A stretch of 64,000 nucleotides of DNA from Lycium barbarum. Its lineage: Eukaryota > Streptophyta > Magnoliopsida > Solanales > Solanaceae. The translations under genes and the position numbers were made by a program. Below are positions 33,712 to 45,101 of this stretch, one piece after another. Each line of letters opens with the position of its first letter. Position 1 is the first letter of the stretch. The notes beneath the pieces were generated by a model, which saw only the letters and a list, made by a program, of their open reading frames with translations, ran no database searches and was not told the DNA's origin. The DNA lies in assembly GCF_019175385.1 (NCBI RefSeq), contig NC_083339.1, positions 49,342,282 to 49,406,281 of the forward strand, given 5' to 3'.

Positions 33712-34412
33712 TCAGCGATGGTGGATCCCACTTTTGCAATAAAGCGTTCGCGGGACTGATGGAGAAATATGGTGTAAAGCATAGGGTGACAACGCCTTAT
33801 CACCCTCAGACAAGTGGACAGGTTGAAGTGTCCAATAGGGAGATCAAAAGTATTCTAGCAAAGACAGTGAATGCCAATAGAACTGATTGGGCCCGCAAGC
33901 TCGATGATGCTCTATGGGCATACCGGACTGCTTTCAAGACTCCAATTGGGACTTCACCCTTCAAGCTTGTATTCGGGAAAGCTTGTCACTTGCCGGTTGA
34001 ACTTGATCACAAAGCTATGTGGGCGCTGAAGAAGCTGAACATGGATTGGGAGGAAGCAACCAAGCTGCGGTACCAGGCGTATGAGAGTGCAGCCCTCTAT
34101 AAAGAAAGGATGAAGCAATACCATGACAAGAAGATTCTGAAGCGAGAGTTCTACAAAGGCGACTCTGTATTACTGTTTAACTCTCGGCTGAAGTTGCTAC
34201 CGGGTAAGCTCAAATCTAGGTGGTCTGGTCCGTTTGAGGTGGTAGGTGCTTCGCCCCATGGCGCGGTTGAATTGAAGTACAGAGATGGTACTCGGACATT
34301 TAAAGTGAATGGGCAGAGATTGAAGCACTACCACGGAATGGTTTCGGAGGATAGGATTGTTGATCGCTACAGGTTGAAACACCTCGGAACGAACAATGAT
34401 CTGGTGTACTAA
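33665..34412 (+). CDS. Athila B integrase, catalytic core end and C-terminal domain
   Basis: After the shift near 33660 the frame reads IISDGGSHF (second catalytic Asp, about 33708) and, from Met 33759, [20 protein letters not shown] (catalytic Glu). The C-terminal part has [23 protein letters not shown], a basic [32 protein letters not shown] block, and ends at the natural stop TAA 34410. Together with the preceding fragment it supplies the full D,D,E set, but from two frames. Confidence 0.9.
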
Positions 34413-34465
34413 GAGAAGGAGTGATTGGTCACCACCGTCGTGCAGCGACGTTAAATCAAGCGCTT

Positions 34466-34483
34466 CTTGGGAGGCAACCCAAG
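34466..34483 (+). other. Conserved-looking hairpin after pol
   Basis: CTTGGGAGGCAACCCAAG forms a 6-bp stem with an AGGCAA loop, 54 bases after the pol stop. I recall the same word after pol in many Athila-like plant elements, but could not check. It might act in RNA processing or termination. Confidence 0.6.
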
Positions 34484-34632
34484 TGTAATGTTTATTTCTC
34501 TTTGTTGTTTGATTTTACATATAGGGTAATGGTTGTTTTGGTGCAGGAATATATCACAGAAAAAAGTCTGCTGAAAAGCAGGTAAGTTCAGTTGTAAGAC
34601 ATTGTTTCTCAACATTGCAAAATACGCCTGAC

Positions 34633-34860
34633 GTTTACGGACCGTATTTCACAATACGGCCTGTAAACCAAGGTGTATTTAACAATGTGACTAAACAGTG
34701 AGCACTGTAATGAAGATGCTAGTTCACGATCATGGAGGACGGACTGTATTTCACAATACGGCCCGTAAACCTGATCGTAAACTAGCATGAAGCATTTCAG
34801 TGTTCTGCAATCATAACCATTCTAAATACGAGTCGTAAACTATTTTACGGACCGTATTTA
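34633..34860 (+). promoter_or_regulatory. Internal palindrome array 1 in B, upstream of a TATA-like box
   Basis: Sites near 34634 (TTTACGGACCGTATTT), 34655, 34739, 34758 and 34846 repeat the LTR motif in the internal region. TTTAAATA at about 34882 lies downstream at a spacing like that in the LTR. It may be an internal promoter for ORF3; this is inference. Confidence 0.5.
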
Positions 34861-35200
34861 GAGATTAAAAAAAAACAGCGGTTTAAATAACACGCAAATT
34901 AAACCAAAGGGCAGATACAAACAATCACCGCATCAACTTCCCTCCATTATTTCTCCTCACCTCCACGTCTCCCTCCATCTTCACGTCTTCCTTTTCAACT
35001 TCTGTTCATCCCCACTACTTCCTACATTAAGCCATCATCTTCCCTATTTCTACCCACAATAAATACACAAACCCCATCCACCAACTGACCCATCTCACCA
35101 AGAATTCAAAATCTTCCTCTGCCCTAGGTTTAATTTCGTGTGTGATTGGAGTGGTGAACTACAATTCTGTGCTTCTAGTGGTCTGATTCATCTTTGAAAG

Positions 35201-35908
35201 GTATGACTCATGCTCCCCACTCTTCTTTTCTATCTATGAACTTGAACTTGGTGGTAAGTGATTGTTTAGACTGGGTTGTGAAATTAAGTGTTGATACCAT
35301 GGTTAATGATCTTATGGGGGATAAAATATGTTTAATTCTTTCAAATTCTGGTGGGTCATTTGTTAATTAAACCCAAATGGGTTGGAGGGCATTCCATACT
35401 CCAAAATTCAAAATTTGAAGTTTTGGTCTGCCCACCATTAGCTTGACTCTGCGGGAATTATGGAAATTGGTAAAAAAATGGGTGAGTCTGAGTAACCTAA
35501 GCCTCGAACACAATGTGAAACCACGATGTGCAATGAAATTTTGAAATCGAAAAGTGTGTCTGTCTGTGGTGCGTAACACGACTTCACTTTACGGACCGTA
35601 TTATAATTTACGGTCCGTATTTAAACGTGTCTGAATGAACAGAATGTTATCACAAGTAAAGAGCAGTTCACGACCTAACTTTACGGACCGTATTTCAGTT
35701 TACGGTCCGTATATAAGTTTTAATGAAAGAACAGAAGGTCAACAAGAAAACTGCCCAGTTTACGATCACACTTTACGGACCGTAAACCAGTTTACGGTCC
35801 GTCTTTTGTGTTTACGACCACAGGCAGAACATATGTGTTGTGCACAGTCACCCGATCCTATCTTTGGTTGGATGTTCCATGGTAACTAATATGTGGTGTC
35901 TTTTGCAG
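35201..35908 (+). other. Predicted intron before ORF3 of B
   Basis: A donor TTGAAAG/GTATGA at 35200/35201 and an acceptor TCTTTTGCAG at 35908 fit plant splice sites. The acceptor lies two bases before the ORF3 ATG. Element A keeps the acceptor (TTATTACAG at 45521). Env-like genes of plant gypsy elements are known to be expressed by splicing in some cases. Confidence 0.5.
35588..35803 (+). promoter_or_regulatory. Internal palindrome array 2 in B, within the ORF3 leader intron
   Basis: Three close pairs: near 35588 and 35607, 35680 and 35700, 35771 and 35790. Each is TTTACGGACCGT followed by TTTACGGTCCGT at a 19-20 bp step, the same pairing as in the LTR. Confidence 0.55.
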
Positions 35909-35910
35909 GA

Positions 35911-38037
35911 ATGGGTCAGAAAAGGAAAGCGACCAAAGAGGGGGCCCCAGGCACGAGCAAGAAAAGGAAGGCGCGCTCGGATTCAAGATTGATGGATGAA
36001 CCTTCCAGTTCGGAAGGGGAACAGTCAGGATCCGAGTACGCTGATGTGATACCACCACCAAAAGTCAGGGGGGCCCCCACCCAAGACACAACGGCAATCA
36101 CGTCACATCCTTCACCTATGACCCCGTCCAAATCTACGTCGGAAGCCTCCCAGTCTGGAGAGGGGGATTCCGACGCCGAAGCATCAAGCAGGGGGGCTAC
36201 CACCCAAACTCCGCCAGAGAGTGACTCAGCAGGGTTGAGTGAGGGCAGTGATCCGGCTGATGGTACGCCACCTAAGGGTCGCAAGCTGGTCGTAAGGACT
36301 AAACGGCTGGAGGAGGAGAAGCTGCGGTTCTCGATAAAGGGGTCAAAGGAGTTGTATGACCAAGGGATGGTCGGGTCTGAGACTGGTGGGCAGCCGTCGA
36401 GGAAAATATTTGAAGAACAACGACTGATTTTAGATGGTATTTCAGCTCACCCACAGCTGGATGATACCATCAAAGGATACAAATTAGATGCATTCACTCA
36501 TGAGCCGGGATAATATGCTCCGCATATTGTGCGGGACTTCTATGCATCCTATGGGGCCGTCTTGAGGTAGATTAAAAATCCAAGTCTTGCCTGGCATCAG
36601 ATCCCAATGCTGGAAAATGTGACGGTCCGAAACTCCCGGGTTGATATCTCCGCCAAAGCCATCAACATGGTCCTGTTTGGTGATGACTTTGTGGCTCCTA
36701 CAGATCTCAGCCTGTTCTTAGACAAACGAGACAGGAAGGACAACAAATCCGTCAGGGAATGGACTGCAGCACTTATCACATATGAGCCACATGAGCAGAA
36801 ATGGACTAACGACGGGAAGGTCAAAATCACTAAAAGTTGTTTGTCCACAGAGGCCAAATTTTGGTGGACCTTGCTGCGGTATAGGATCACTCCAACACAG
36901 GCAGATAATACCCTTTCCACAAATCATGCAGTCACTATTGCCTCCTTCATGTCGAGATACCCGATGGATAATGGGGAACTGATAGCTGAGGAGCTACATG
37001 TCCGGGCACACAAGCCCAACCAGAACATGGTCTTTCCATGCCTTATCACGGCATTGTGTCGACGAGCAAGAATAATTTCGCTTCCAGAGTGGGATGGTAC
37101 CATTACAACCGCACATGTAGGGGATTGGAGGAAAAACAAGCCGGTAAGCAAAAAGGACCGGGAGGCGGATCTGTCCGGTGATGACGACGACACTCAGTTA
37201 GAGTTGAGTCCGAGCCGTGCTTATGGGATTGATCCAGTAGGGTCCGAGTTTGGTGCTGCTACTACTGGGCCTGAGGTTCCCACGACAGGTGTTTCGGATA
37301 CTGTCCATGTATAGGATGTCGCGGCCACACTGGGTATTTCTGAGGCAAGACCTCCACCACCACCTCTGACCACACAGGGTCCTCCTTCAGGGTCCGCCAC
37401 TGCTGTTGCGACAGCCGAGCCTGCTGATCCAGAGGTGGGGTTGCTGCACTTCAGCCCTGCTAACTACAGCCAAATCGTAATCAAAGCGGTGCGGACCGAA
37501 AGGCAAGTAGACAAAATCTTGCAACAATTCAGGCCGAAGGTGGCGAGGATAGTGCAACAATTGGTTACTGAGGCAACCACAGAGATCCGTGCAGAGTTTG
37601 ACAAAAAGCACGAGGTGTATCAAGCTCGACTAGACAGCTTTGAGGAAAGATTGTTGACTCGAGAGCAGACCGCACCCGGTGGGGAGTCTAATTCTTTGAG
37701 GAGTGAGTTGGAGAAGCTAAAAAAGGAGCTTGACACACTCAAGATGCACGGGATGGTAGCCGCACCAGCACCAGCACCACGGGCCATTTTGCCTACTACG
37801 TTTAAGGTGTTGGATTTTCTTGATTCTGAGGAGGAGACGGAGGATGCTGAACCCTTTGTTCGGGGTACTGGAAAAAGGGTCAGTGAGTCATCTGAGGCCC
37901 CGGAAGAGTTGGCCAGGAGATTAAAAAAGACTGAAAAGAAGGATCTGCAGCAGGCGATCTTTCTGTCATTGGTTGAGCCGCAGCGCCAACCTGGAGAGTC
38001 CTCAAGTCAGCCGCCGGATACGGCGGGCCAGCCATGA
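35911..38037 (+). pseudogene. Athila B ORF3 (env-like / plant transposon protein domain), three in-frame stops
   Basis: Starts at ATG 35911 (MGQKRKATKEGAPGTSKKRK) with a basic nuclear-signal-like N-terminus and a Ser/Glu/Pro-rich stretch. In-frame stops TAA 36511, TAG 36568 and TAG 37312 interrupt one constant frame that ends naturally at 38037. The centre (36607-37130) has VRNSRVDISAKAINMVLFGDDF, WWTLLRYRITPTQADNTLS and NMVFPCLITALCRRA, which match the widespread putative plant transposon protein domain of Athila ORF3. The C-terminal third has a coiled-coil-like SELEKLKKELDTLK. No clear signal peptide or strong membrane span is visible, so env-like refers to position only. Confidence 0.8.
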
Positions 38038-39592
38038 GATGTTCACAGCATTCAAGTATTTTTTTCTCTCTCCCTTGTTCTTATATTTGAATCACTGAGA
38101 CAGTGCTTGATTTTTAGTTGGGGGTGGGACTAATTGATAGTAGGCTAGCGTAAATATGTGTTTAGGAACCCCCTCGGCTTTTCTTTGCCAGAATTCTTTT
38201 CCTGAGGGGGGTTTATTTTGTTGAAACTGGCATGTTTAGGATGTTGCTTAGGTTGAGTAGAATAATTTTGGCTTATTTGGTGTTACTTTGTAACTGATGG
38301 CATGTGTTGTGGTTTGTTGAAAATTTTGGACCCCTCAGAAATTTTGAAAAATGCATACTTAGAACAGTTAGTGTCTGACATGATTGATTCTTTATATGAC
38401 ATTGTGATTATTGGGGTATTGTGTGTGATGAATGACTACTTAGGAGGCCGCAAGTGTAAAAATGATTATCCTTATGCCGATGTGTGTGTGAGTTGTTAGT
38501 TTTGTCCTGTTCACGCATGTATAATCTAGAACTTGCCCGGTTAGTCTTGTTTGAAATCCGAAAGTTAGTTTGGTTGTGAAATGATCTTAGGCTTTCTTTG
38601 TGTTAATAAGTTACTTTGCCTAAATAAGCCTCACCAAAAGCTGAAAATATCACTAGTCTTCCCCTTTTGAGCCTTTTTGACCCTTTTTCTTGGCTAGCCG
38701 ATTGAAACCTCACCCGTTGTGAAAATTATCCACCTTCGCACCCGTTTCCTCCTTGATGCTACTAGATAGACGAGGCAAAACGCCTAAGTTGGGGGTCAAT
38801 TAAATGTGACGTAGATGTGAGAACAAAGGTTGGGGGTGGTGAAGTTTGCTAGTAGAGAGTCGATGTGGTAGTCGATACTATATATATATAAAAAAAAAAA
38901 CCAGGAAATTGAAACACAAAAATAATTGCTAGTTGGATAGGAATAAAACCACATCGAGGTCGAAAACGTTAAAGGAAAACGAGGCTGGAAAGAAAAGAGG
39001 CGAATCAGGGTAAAAGAGATGTTGTAGTGTCAAGGAGGGTGAGTCACTAATACCCAAAAAGTAACCTACCCGTCCCTAAGCCTACATTACAAGCCGAAAC
39101 AAGTCCTAATGTGATCACAACCGAACGAGCCTAGGATGAGAACACAGAAAATAAGGGCAAGCCTATGGTATTTGCATGTGTGAATATGAATTCTTTGTGA
39201 GTGTTGAGTGTTTTTCTCTTCTCGTTCATCTTCGTCCCATTCTTGTCGTATACATGTGTGTTGGGACATTCTTTGGTCTATGTGAGGGCATAAGGATGAG
39301 AATTGAACAAACTAAAGTGACCGCCGAAAGTAGTGTTTGTATGCATGATAATATGTTAGATAATGTAATGTCATGTATTGAAGCGTCACGGTTAGTCATA
39401 ACATTCTTAAAGTACGTAATATTGCTGTACAATAGACAGTTAGGGTGGTCAGTTGAAAGAAAACATGCATGCCAGAAGTTCCGAGGCAAAACCGATGTAG
39501 ACATTTTTATTCTGTGATATCTAGGTGTTAGATTGAGTCGTTGCGTGGTATGGCTTGCTTGAGGACAAGCAAATACTTTAAGTTGGGGGTGT
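38038..39592 (+). other. Athila B 3' untranslated region and polypurine tract
   Basis: There is no real gene; frames here are short and lack family features. The polypurine tract TTAAGTTGGGGGTGT ends at 39592 beside the 3' LTR. Three similar tracts occur earlier: 38116-38128 (AGTTGGGGGTGGG), 38786-38796 and 38825-38839. The stretch GAGGACAAGC just before the true tract is shared with A. Confidence 0.8.
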
Positions 39593-41007
39593 TGATGTGG
39601 CGTGATTTTTACGCCAAAATCGATACTTTTCGACTATAAGTTTTACTTGTTGTTAAGCAAGTCAATGTGATTTTACGTGTTTCTTAGTGTTTGTCAGGTA
39701 AAGGAACAGATTTGGCAAAATCGCAGTTGAAGTGCAGAACCAGGTCATACATTGAGGTTTACGGCTCGTATTCTACAATACGGGCCGTATTCAGTGGTCG
39801 TATTAAAGGATTTCAGAAACAGAAAGTCAAGCTGAGAAGATGGTGAATTACGAGCTCAGTTTACGGACCGTATTTCAGTTTACGGTATGTATTCCATCAC
39901 GTATTTAGTCATTCAAGCGTCTGGCAGAAAGTCTGAGATTAGCAAAGTGAAAGACGACCAAGAAGTTTACGGACCGTAAACCACTTTACGGTCCGTATTT
40001 TGGAAGGTTAAGTTCCACACAGCTGAGAAGACGACGAGGGCGTAAACCATTTTTACGGTCCGTAAAGTGATTTACGGACCGTATTTCATCATGACGGGAC
40101 TGGAGTGCAAAATCTGTAACTTATGTAATTTCAAAACCTATAAATAGTCATTGTAGGCTTTTAATATTCAGCATTTATTATATTTTTGTCTCTTGACTTA
40201 GGATATTAATTCTCTCTAGTTTTTGAAGATTCAAACATCAATTCAAGTATTACGAATTCCTTTTTTATTCCAAAGTAAGCAATTATGAATTCTTCAATTT
40301 CTTATTTCTTGTTCTTTGTCATGAGTAACTAAATTCCCTTACTAGGGTTGTGAACCCAATGATGGGTGTTTTGTGATTGGGTTGTGATTGATATACAAAT
40401 AATGGATTATTAGGGTTTAGTTATTCTTCATTCTTTATTCATAATTAATGGTTGCAAACATTGATTAAAGCCATAAACCCTAAATTTATTTGGAAAAATA
40501 ATTAGGGTTGGTAAGAATAATTAACAAGAACTCAAAGCTTTAAACTTTGTTTAATAAATTCACTTAGGAATAAGGGAAATTTACTTGGCATGATTAATCG
40601 TTCTTCATAATCACTTTCTTATATTTGGGAAAATCATAGAAAGATATAATCTTTATTTATTGGGAAATAGTAGAGATTCACATAGAGATTAAGTGCATTC
40701 ATATAATGATCCATTACAAGTATATCAAGATCAATACCCATGATCATACACTCTATCTAATGGGGACACAACCTTAGTTTCTTTTACCATAAATAGTCAC
40801 CCAAGGAATAATTTAACAACTAGTCATAGAAAAACCAACTTTTACACAAATTATCGGATTAAGACATTAGACCTAGAACTTAGCACCTACGAATTTAGTA
40901 ACCTTTTCACACCATATTCCCTGTGGGATTCGACCCCAACCTCGTTGGGTTACTATATTTGACAACGTCCGCGCTATACCATTAATAGGTGTAATTTAAG
41001 CGTATCA
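39593..41007 (+). repeat. Athila B 3' LTR
   Basis: Same length as the 5' LTR with about 25-30 substitutions and no net indel by eye. Palindrome array at 39757-40085, where one site has become TACGGTATGT. TATA box at 40139-40146. Confidence 0.95.
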
Positions 41008-42260
41008 AGCTACTCCACCAGCTAAGCCTTCTATTATTGAGCCACCAAAGCTTGAGCTTAAGCAGCTCCCAGCGCACTTGGGGTATGAGTTTCTTGATCC
41101 AAACAAGACATTGCCAGTGATCATTTCAGCATTATTGACTGAGAAACAGATTGAGCGTTTTGTGGAGATTTTATGCGAGTACAGACGTGCTATTGGTTGG
41201 ACCATAGCAGACATTCGGGGTATTCCTTCTGGTATTTGTGAGCATAAAATTCAGCTAGAGGAGGATAGCAAACTGAGTGTTGAGCATCAGCGGAGATTGA
41301 ACCAGAAAATGCAAGAGGTCGTGAAAAAGGATATCATAAAGTGGTTACACGCTAGGGTAGTTTATCCGATTGCAGATAGCCAGTGGGTAAGTGTTGTTCA
41401 ATGTGTACCAAAGAAAAGAGGTAGCACTGTGGTGCCTAATGCAAAGAATGAGTTGATTCCTACTCGTACAGTTACTGGATAGCGTGTTTGCATGGACTAT
41501 ATGAAGCTGAATACTGCCACTTATAAAGACAATTTTCCCATGCCATTCATTGATCAGATGTTGGATAGGCTGGCTGGGAGGTCTTACTATTGCTTCCTAG
41601 ATGGATACTTGGGCAATAATCAGATCAATATTGCCTTAGAAGATCAAGAGAAGACGACTTTTACTTGTCCCTATGGGAAGTTTGCGTTCATCTGAATGCC
41701 CTTTGGGCTGTGCAACGTACCAGCCACTTTTCAGAGGTGCATGATGTCGATCTTTTCTAACATGGTAGAGGATCCTTGGAGGTATTTATGGATGATTTCT
41801 CTATTTTTGGAGATTCGTTTGATGATTATCTTGACCATCTGGGTCAAGTATTGAAAAGATGCGAGGAGACAAATCTCGTGCTAAATTGGGAGAAGTGACA
41901 CTTTATGGTGAAGGAAGGGATAGTCCTCGGACACAAAATTTCTAAAAAGGGAATTGAGGTCGATCAAGTGAAAATAGATGTGATTGCGAAACTTCCTCCA
42001 CCCATATCAGTCAAAGGTATCCGAAGTTTCTTAGGACATGCTGGGTTCTACAAGTGCTTCATCAAGGATGTCTCCAAGATTGCTAAGCCGATATGCAAGA
42101 TTCTTGAAAAAGAGGCTAAATTTGTGTTTGCTGACAAGTGCCGAAAAGCATTTGATGAACTAAAGGAGCGCCTTACTACTGCTGATGTGATTGTTACTCC
42201 GGATTGGTCCTTGCCCTTTGAGTTGATGTGTGATGCTAGTGGTTTTGCGATAATTGGTGT
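41008..42260 (+). pseudogene. Athila A reverse transcriptase, truncated at RNase H
   Basis: Resumes A Pol after B with [21 protein letters not shown] blocks are [51 protein letters not shown] and, after a one-base loss near 41775, VFMDDFS-like sequence near 41790. Stops are TAG 41480 (Trp in B), TGA 41692 and TGA 41896. From 41905 the frame has [36 protein letters not shown] and [10 protein letters not shown]. It then departs from the family at about 42250, losing the rest of RNase H and all of integrase. The B copy shows what is missing. Confidence 0.9.
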
Positions 42261-42657
42261 GTGTTTTTACCATGATTAAATCAGTTAGGGTTGTGTTGAT
42301 TGGGTTGGGGCAGTGATACCTGTGATGCGAATACTAAGGGTAGAGATTATGACTTAGGGCTTGTATTTGTTGAATGAAATCTATGCTTGGATTGGCAAAA
42401 TTGTGAAATTGTGGTTGGGGGAAGGGAATTTGGTATGATTGGTGTTAGGAGGACTTTTGGGGACGAGAATATCATGTCCCCATTGAGTCGGCGGGCATTT
42501 TGATCAACTTGTTGGTTCATTATGCCCGCCAATGGTCCGGAAAACTAAAAAAAAAGAAGGGAATTTTGGTGAAACATGAAGCTTGAGGAGTGAAGTCTGA
42601 GTAACTCCAACGGGTTGGAGGGTATTTCGATTAAAAATCTTGGTTTGATATCGTTAT
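42261..42657 (+). other. Athila A pre-ORF3 region, left of the solo LTR
   Basis: No gene. It resembles the intron and leader ahead of ORF3 in B (GGGTTGGAGGGTATT and GTCTGAGTAAC words are shared). The deletion that removed RNase H and integrase joins Pol to this stretch. Confidence 0.6.
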
Positions 42658-43270
42658 TGTCACGCCCCGAACCATGGCCTGGGCGAAAACGGCACTCAGT
42701 GCCTTACTGCAGGTGACCGAGCGAACCACATGGCTTGCTGAATCATCATGAGGCATAACACGAGCAGAATATAACGTGAATGCATGATGAGCCATTATAA
42801 AACGTAGTAAGTCTTAATACTTAATAAAAATACTTGTTTAAACATGAGTGCGGGAATAACATGAATGAGCTAAAATGGCTATACGTCTCCGAATGTCTGA
42901 CATAACATAACTGACTTGTCTAGTCTATGAAACCTCTATCATGAGTTTGACTGGAAAACATACTTACTGGGACAAGGCCCCCTAGCATACCTTAGATGCA
43001 TAGCTAATCATAAAATAAAGAGTTGACTAAACCCCGAATAAGATGGGGCTCACTAATAAGCTGATACGAATGTTGTCCTACTCAGCAGATGTGTCGTCCT
43101 GTATATCAGTACATGCATTGTGAAATGCAGGCCCCCGGGCAATAAAAGGGGACGTCAGCACATTGAATGTACTAGTATGTAAAGCAACTGAAAGAAATAA
43201 CATGGGACATGGAATAACATGATAAGAACTGAAACTGAAAACCTAGACATTAACATGAGCACGAGCAAGA

Positions 43271-43273
<3 letters not shown>

Positions 43274-43352
<79 letters not shown>
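43274..43352. repeat. (AT)n microsatellite
   Basis: About 79 bp of uninterrupted alternating A and T inside the solo LTR. Length may be uncertain in the assembly. Confidence 0.97.
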
Positions 43353-43354
<2 letters not shown>

Positions 43355-44509
43355 CATAAGTAAAACATGATAAGTAGGGAGAGCATTTCATAAACCGACA
43401 TGTGATATCACCACGTGGGTACGTGAATTCTGGTACCTCGCCGGACTAGCAGAGCCCTCATACATTGCCAGGGTATAAGGTGGTATCGTGCCTGATGGAT
43501 CCATTCAGTGTAAAATTTAGGTATCGTCTTATCTGGGCGGAGCGATCCTTGTCCTACGGTGGCTACGTAGTTTCAGGCTATCTGAGCCTTCTCGGTAATT
43601 TGTGCAACTCCCAAAAACATAAACATAATATAGTTGGCTAAAAAGCCCATGATTCTCGTGAATTAACTTGTACTTGTCTTGAAATCATGATTTCACGAAA
43701 TAACTTGTCAACACGGTTTCATGAAATAACTTGTAAATATGGTTTCATGAAATAACTTATATTTAGTATGTATGTATCTTGTATCATAGCATGAAAGTAA
43801 TTATATAATATGGTTGCATGAAAACTTGTAGACATATAGGATATTCATGAAATAATCATTCTTAGTCAAAAACATGCATGCAAGGACCCATGGAATACAA
43901 AATATGGGTTTTCATGGATTACGGACAGATTCTCAATAATCATAATGAGTATCAAGAACACAATGATAGAATAATAGCAATTCAAACATAATATAGTCAT
44001 AGACATGTACCTAGGGTTATCATGAGCATAGTATAGAATAGAAACCCTAGTTTTGTAAAGTTTCATACTTTATGGATTAGGAGGCGTGGGGAAGAACAAT
44101 GATGTTCCCATACGTAGATAGTAACTCTACATACCTTAATCGCTCCAAAACTTGAAGAAAAGTCTGAATCTTTAAAGAAGAATTCCAAAGTCTTGAATTC
44201 TTGAACCTTGGGATAGATTTTCTTGAAAACCCTAGTTTTGGAACAATGATTTCTTGCTTCGATTATTAGAGTATATATTAGAATTGAGTTGGAAAGGTTT
44301 ACTCAAGTTAGAAAGGGATTAGGAACTTGAATTCAACCTAGAATCATGATAAAACTTACCTTGGAAGGTTCTTGGGGCTCGAGACTTGTTCTTCCTGACT
44401 TTAGGGTAATTTTTCGTGACTAGGGGTGTTAGGGAAATAAACCCCAAGCTGAAATATAACTTAAAACGCGAAATCCCAACTTTTAACCCGAAATCGACCT
44501 GTTTCGCGA

Positions 44510-44640
44510 TGGGTCCACGATGCGGGTCCATCGAGTGACAGTCTGTAGGTCCATACTCAGAGTTACGCCATCGGCCCGCGATGCGGGGCCATCACACGCG
44601 CTCTCACGCGCCCTCACGCGCCTCGCGTGTCGGTTCTGCG
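44510..44640 (-). repeat. GC-rich short repeats in the solo LTR
   Basis: Includes CGATGCGGGTCCATCG and CGATGCGGGGCCATCA, which are near-palindromic relatives of each other, and three tandem TCACGCGC-type units near 44596-44625. It lies about 460-590 bp from the start of the LTR, in the U3 part, a position like that of the palindrome arrays in the Athila LTRs. Confidence 0.6.
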
Positions 44641-45101
44641 TAGTGTTTGGTAAAATGGTCATAACTTCTTGTACAGAGCTCTGTTTGGGCTCCACAATAT
44701 ACTGTTGGAAATCTATTTCAAAGGGATACAACTTTCATGCTTTAAGTTTCCTCAAATTCCCAATGGAGTTGCATGAAATTTGACTGGAAGGCAGACGTAT
44801 CTAAAACTTAGCCGATTCTATAGAATTTTAAGTGCCTTACTATTAGCCGTATTGAGACGATGGTATCTCCTTGCTCCGATCTGTGATTGGATTAGTCCTT
44901 ATATCCTTAGAAAGGTATTTCTACATACTACAACTTTCATTAAGGGTACTTTCCCAAATTCCCAACTAATCAAGGATTTATGGCAGCCTGAAGTAGGCCT
45001 ATCAACCATTTTCGCAAAATGTTCAAACCTTCAGTTTTTCCACTAAAACTCTAATGATATGAGTCTAAACTTAGTTCCAAGATACGGGGTGTTACAGTTA
45101 T

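Larger units (their letters stand above)
34413..35910 (+). other. Athila B Pol-ORF3 intergenic region with hairpin, two palindrome arrays and intron
   Basis: There is no gene in this 1.5 kb. It holds a perfect hairpin (34466-34483), a palindrome array (34633-34860) followed by a TTTAAATA box at 34882, a pyrimidine-rich stretch (34930-35110), a likely splice donor at 35200/35201, a second array (35588-35803) and a likely acceptor at 35908. Short ORFs in it are chance. Confidence 0.75.
27403..41007 (+). mobile_element. Athila-type retrotransposon B, nested in A
   Basis: Two LTRs of exactly 1415 bp each (27403-28817 and 39593-41007) start TGATGTGGCG and end GCGTATCA. Between them are a primer site, gag, protease, RT, RNase H, integrase, an env-like ORF3 and a polypurine tract. 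By eye the LTRs differ at about 25-30 sites, near 2 percent, so B is young. It splits the gag-pol of A precisely: A protein sense runs up to 27402 and resumes after 41007. Flanking 5-mers ATAGT and AGCTA do not form a clear target duplication, unlike those of A. Coding regions carry several stops, frameshifts and a template-switch insertion. Confidence 0.93.
42658..45096 (-). repeat. Solo LTR, minus strand, with perfect GTTAT target duplication
   Basis: A 2439-bp LTR reads on the minus strand from TGTAACACCCCGTATC (45096) to GGGGCGTGACA (42658). GTTAT lies on both sides (42653-42657 and 45097-45101), and the flanking Athila A sequence is continuous across it. No internal sequence is present, so it is a solo LTR left by recombination between two LTRs. 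The ends suggest a chromovirus. It holds a long AT microsatellite and GC-rich repeats (44510-44640). Confidence 0.93.

Noticed and set aside
35911..38037. True retroviral envelope in ORF3 of B
   Set aside because: No signal peptide, fusion peptide-like stretch or strong membrane segment is visible. The central domain fits the plant transposon protein domain, so env-like is positional only.
39176..39517. 113-codon frame before the B 3' LTR
   Set aside because: Lies in the 3' untranslated region. Overlapping antisense frame of similar size, no domain, no counterpart kept in A.
43155..43391. Frame with Tyr-Ile repeats
   Set aside because: Read-through of the AT microsatellite.
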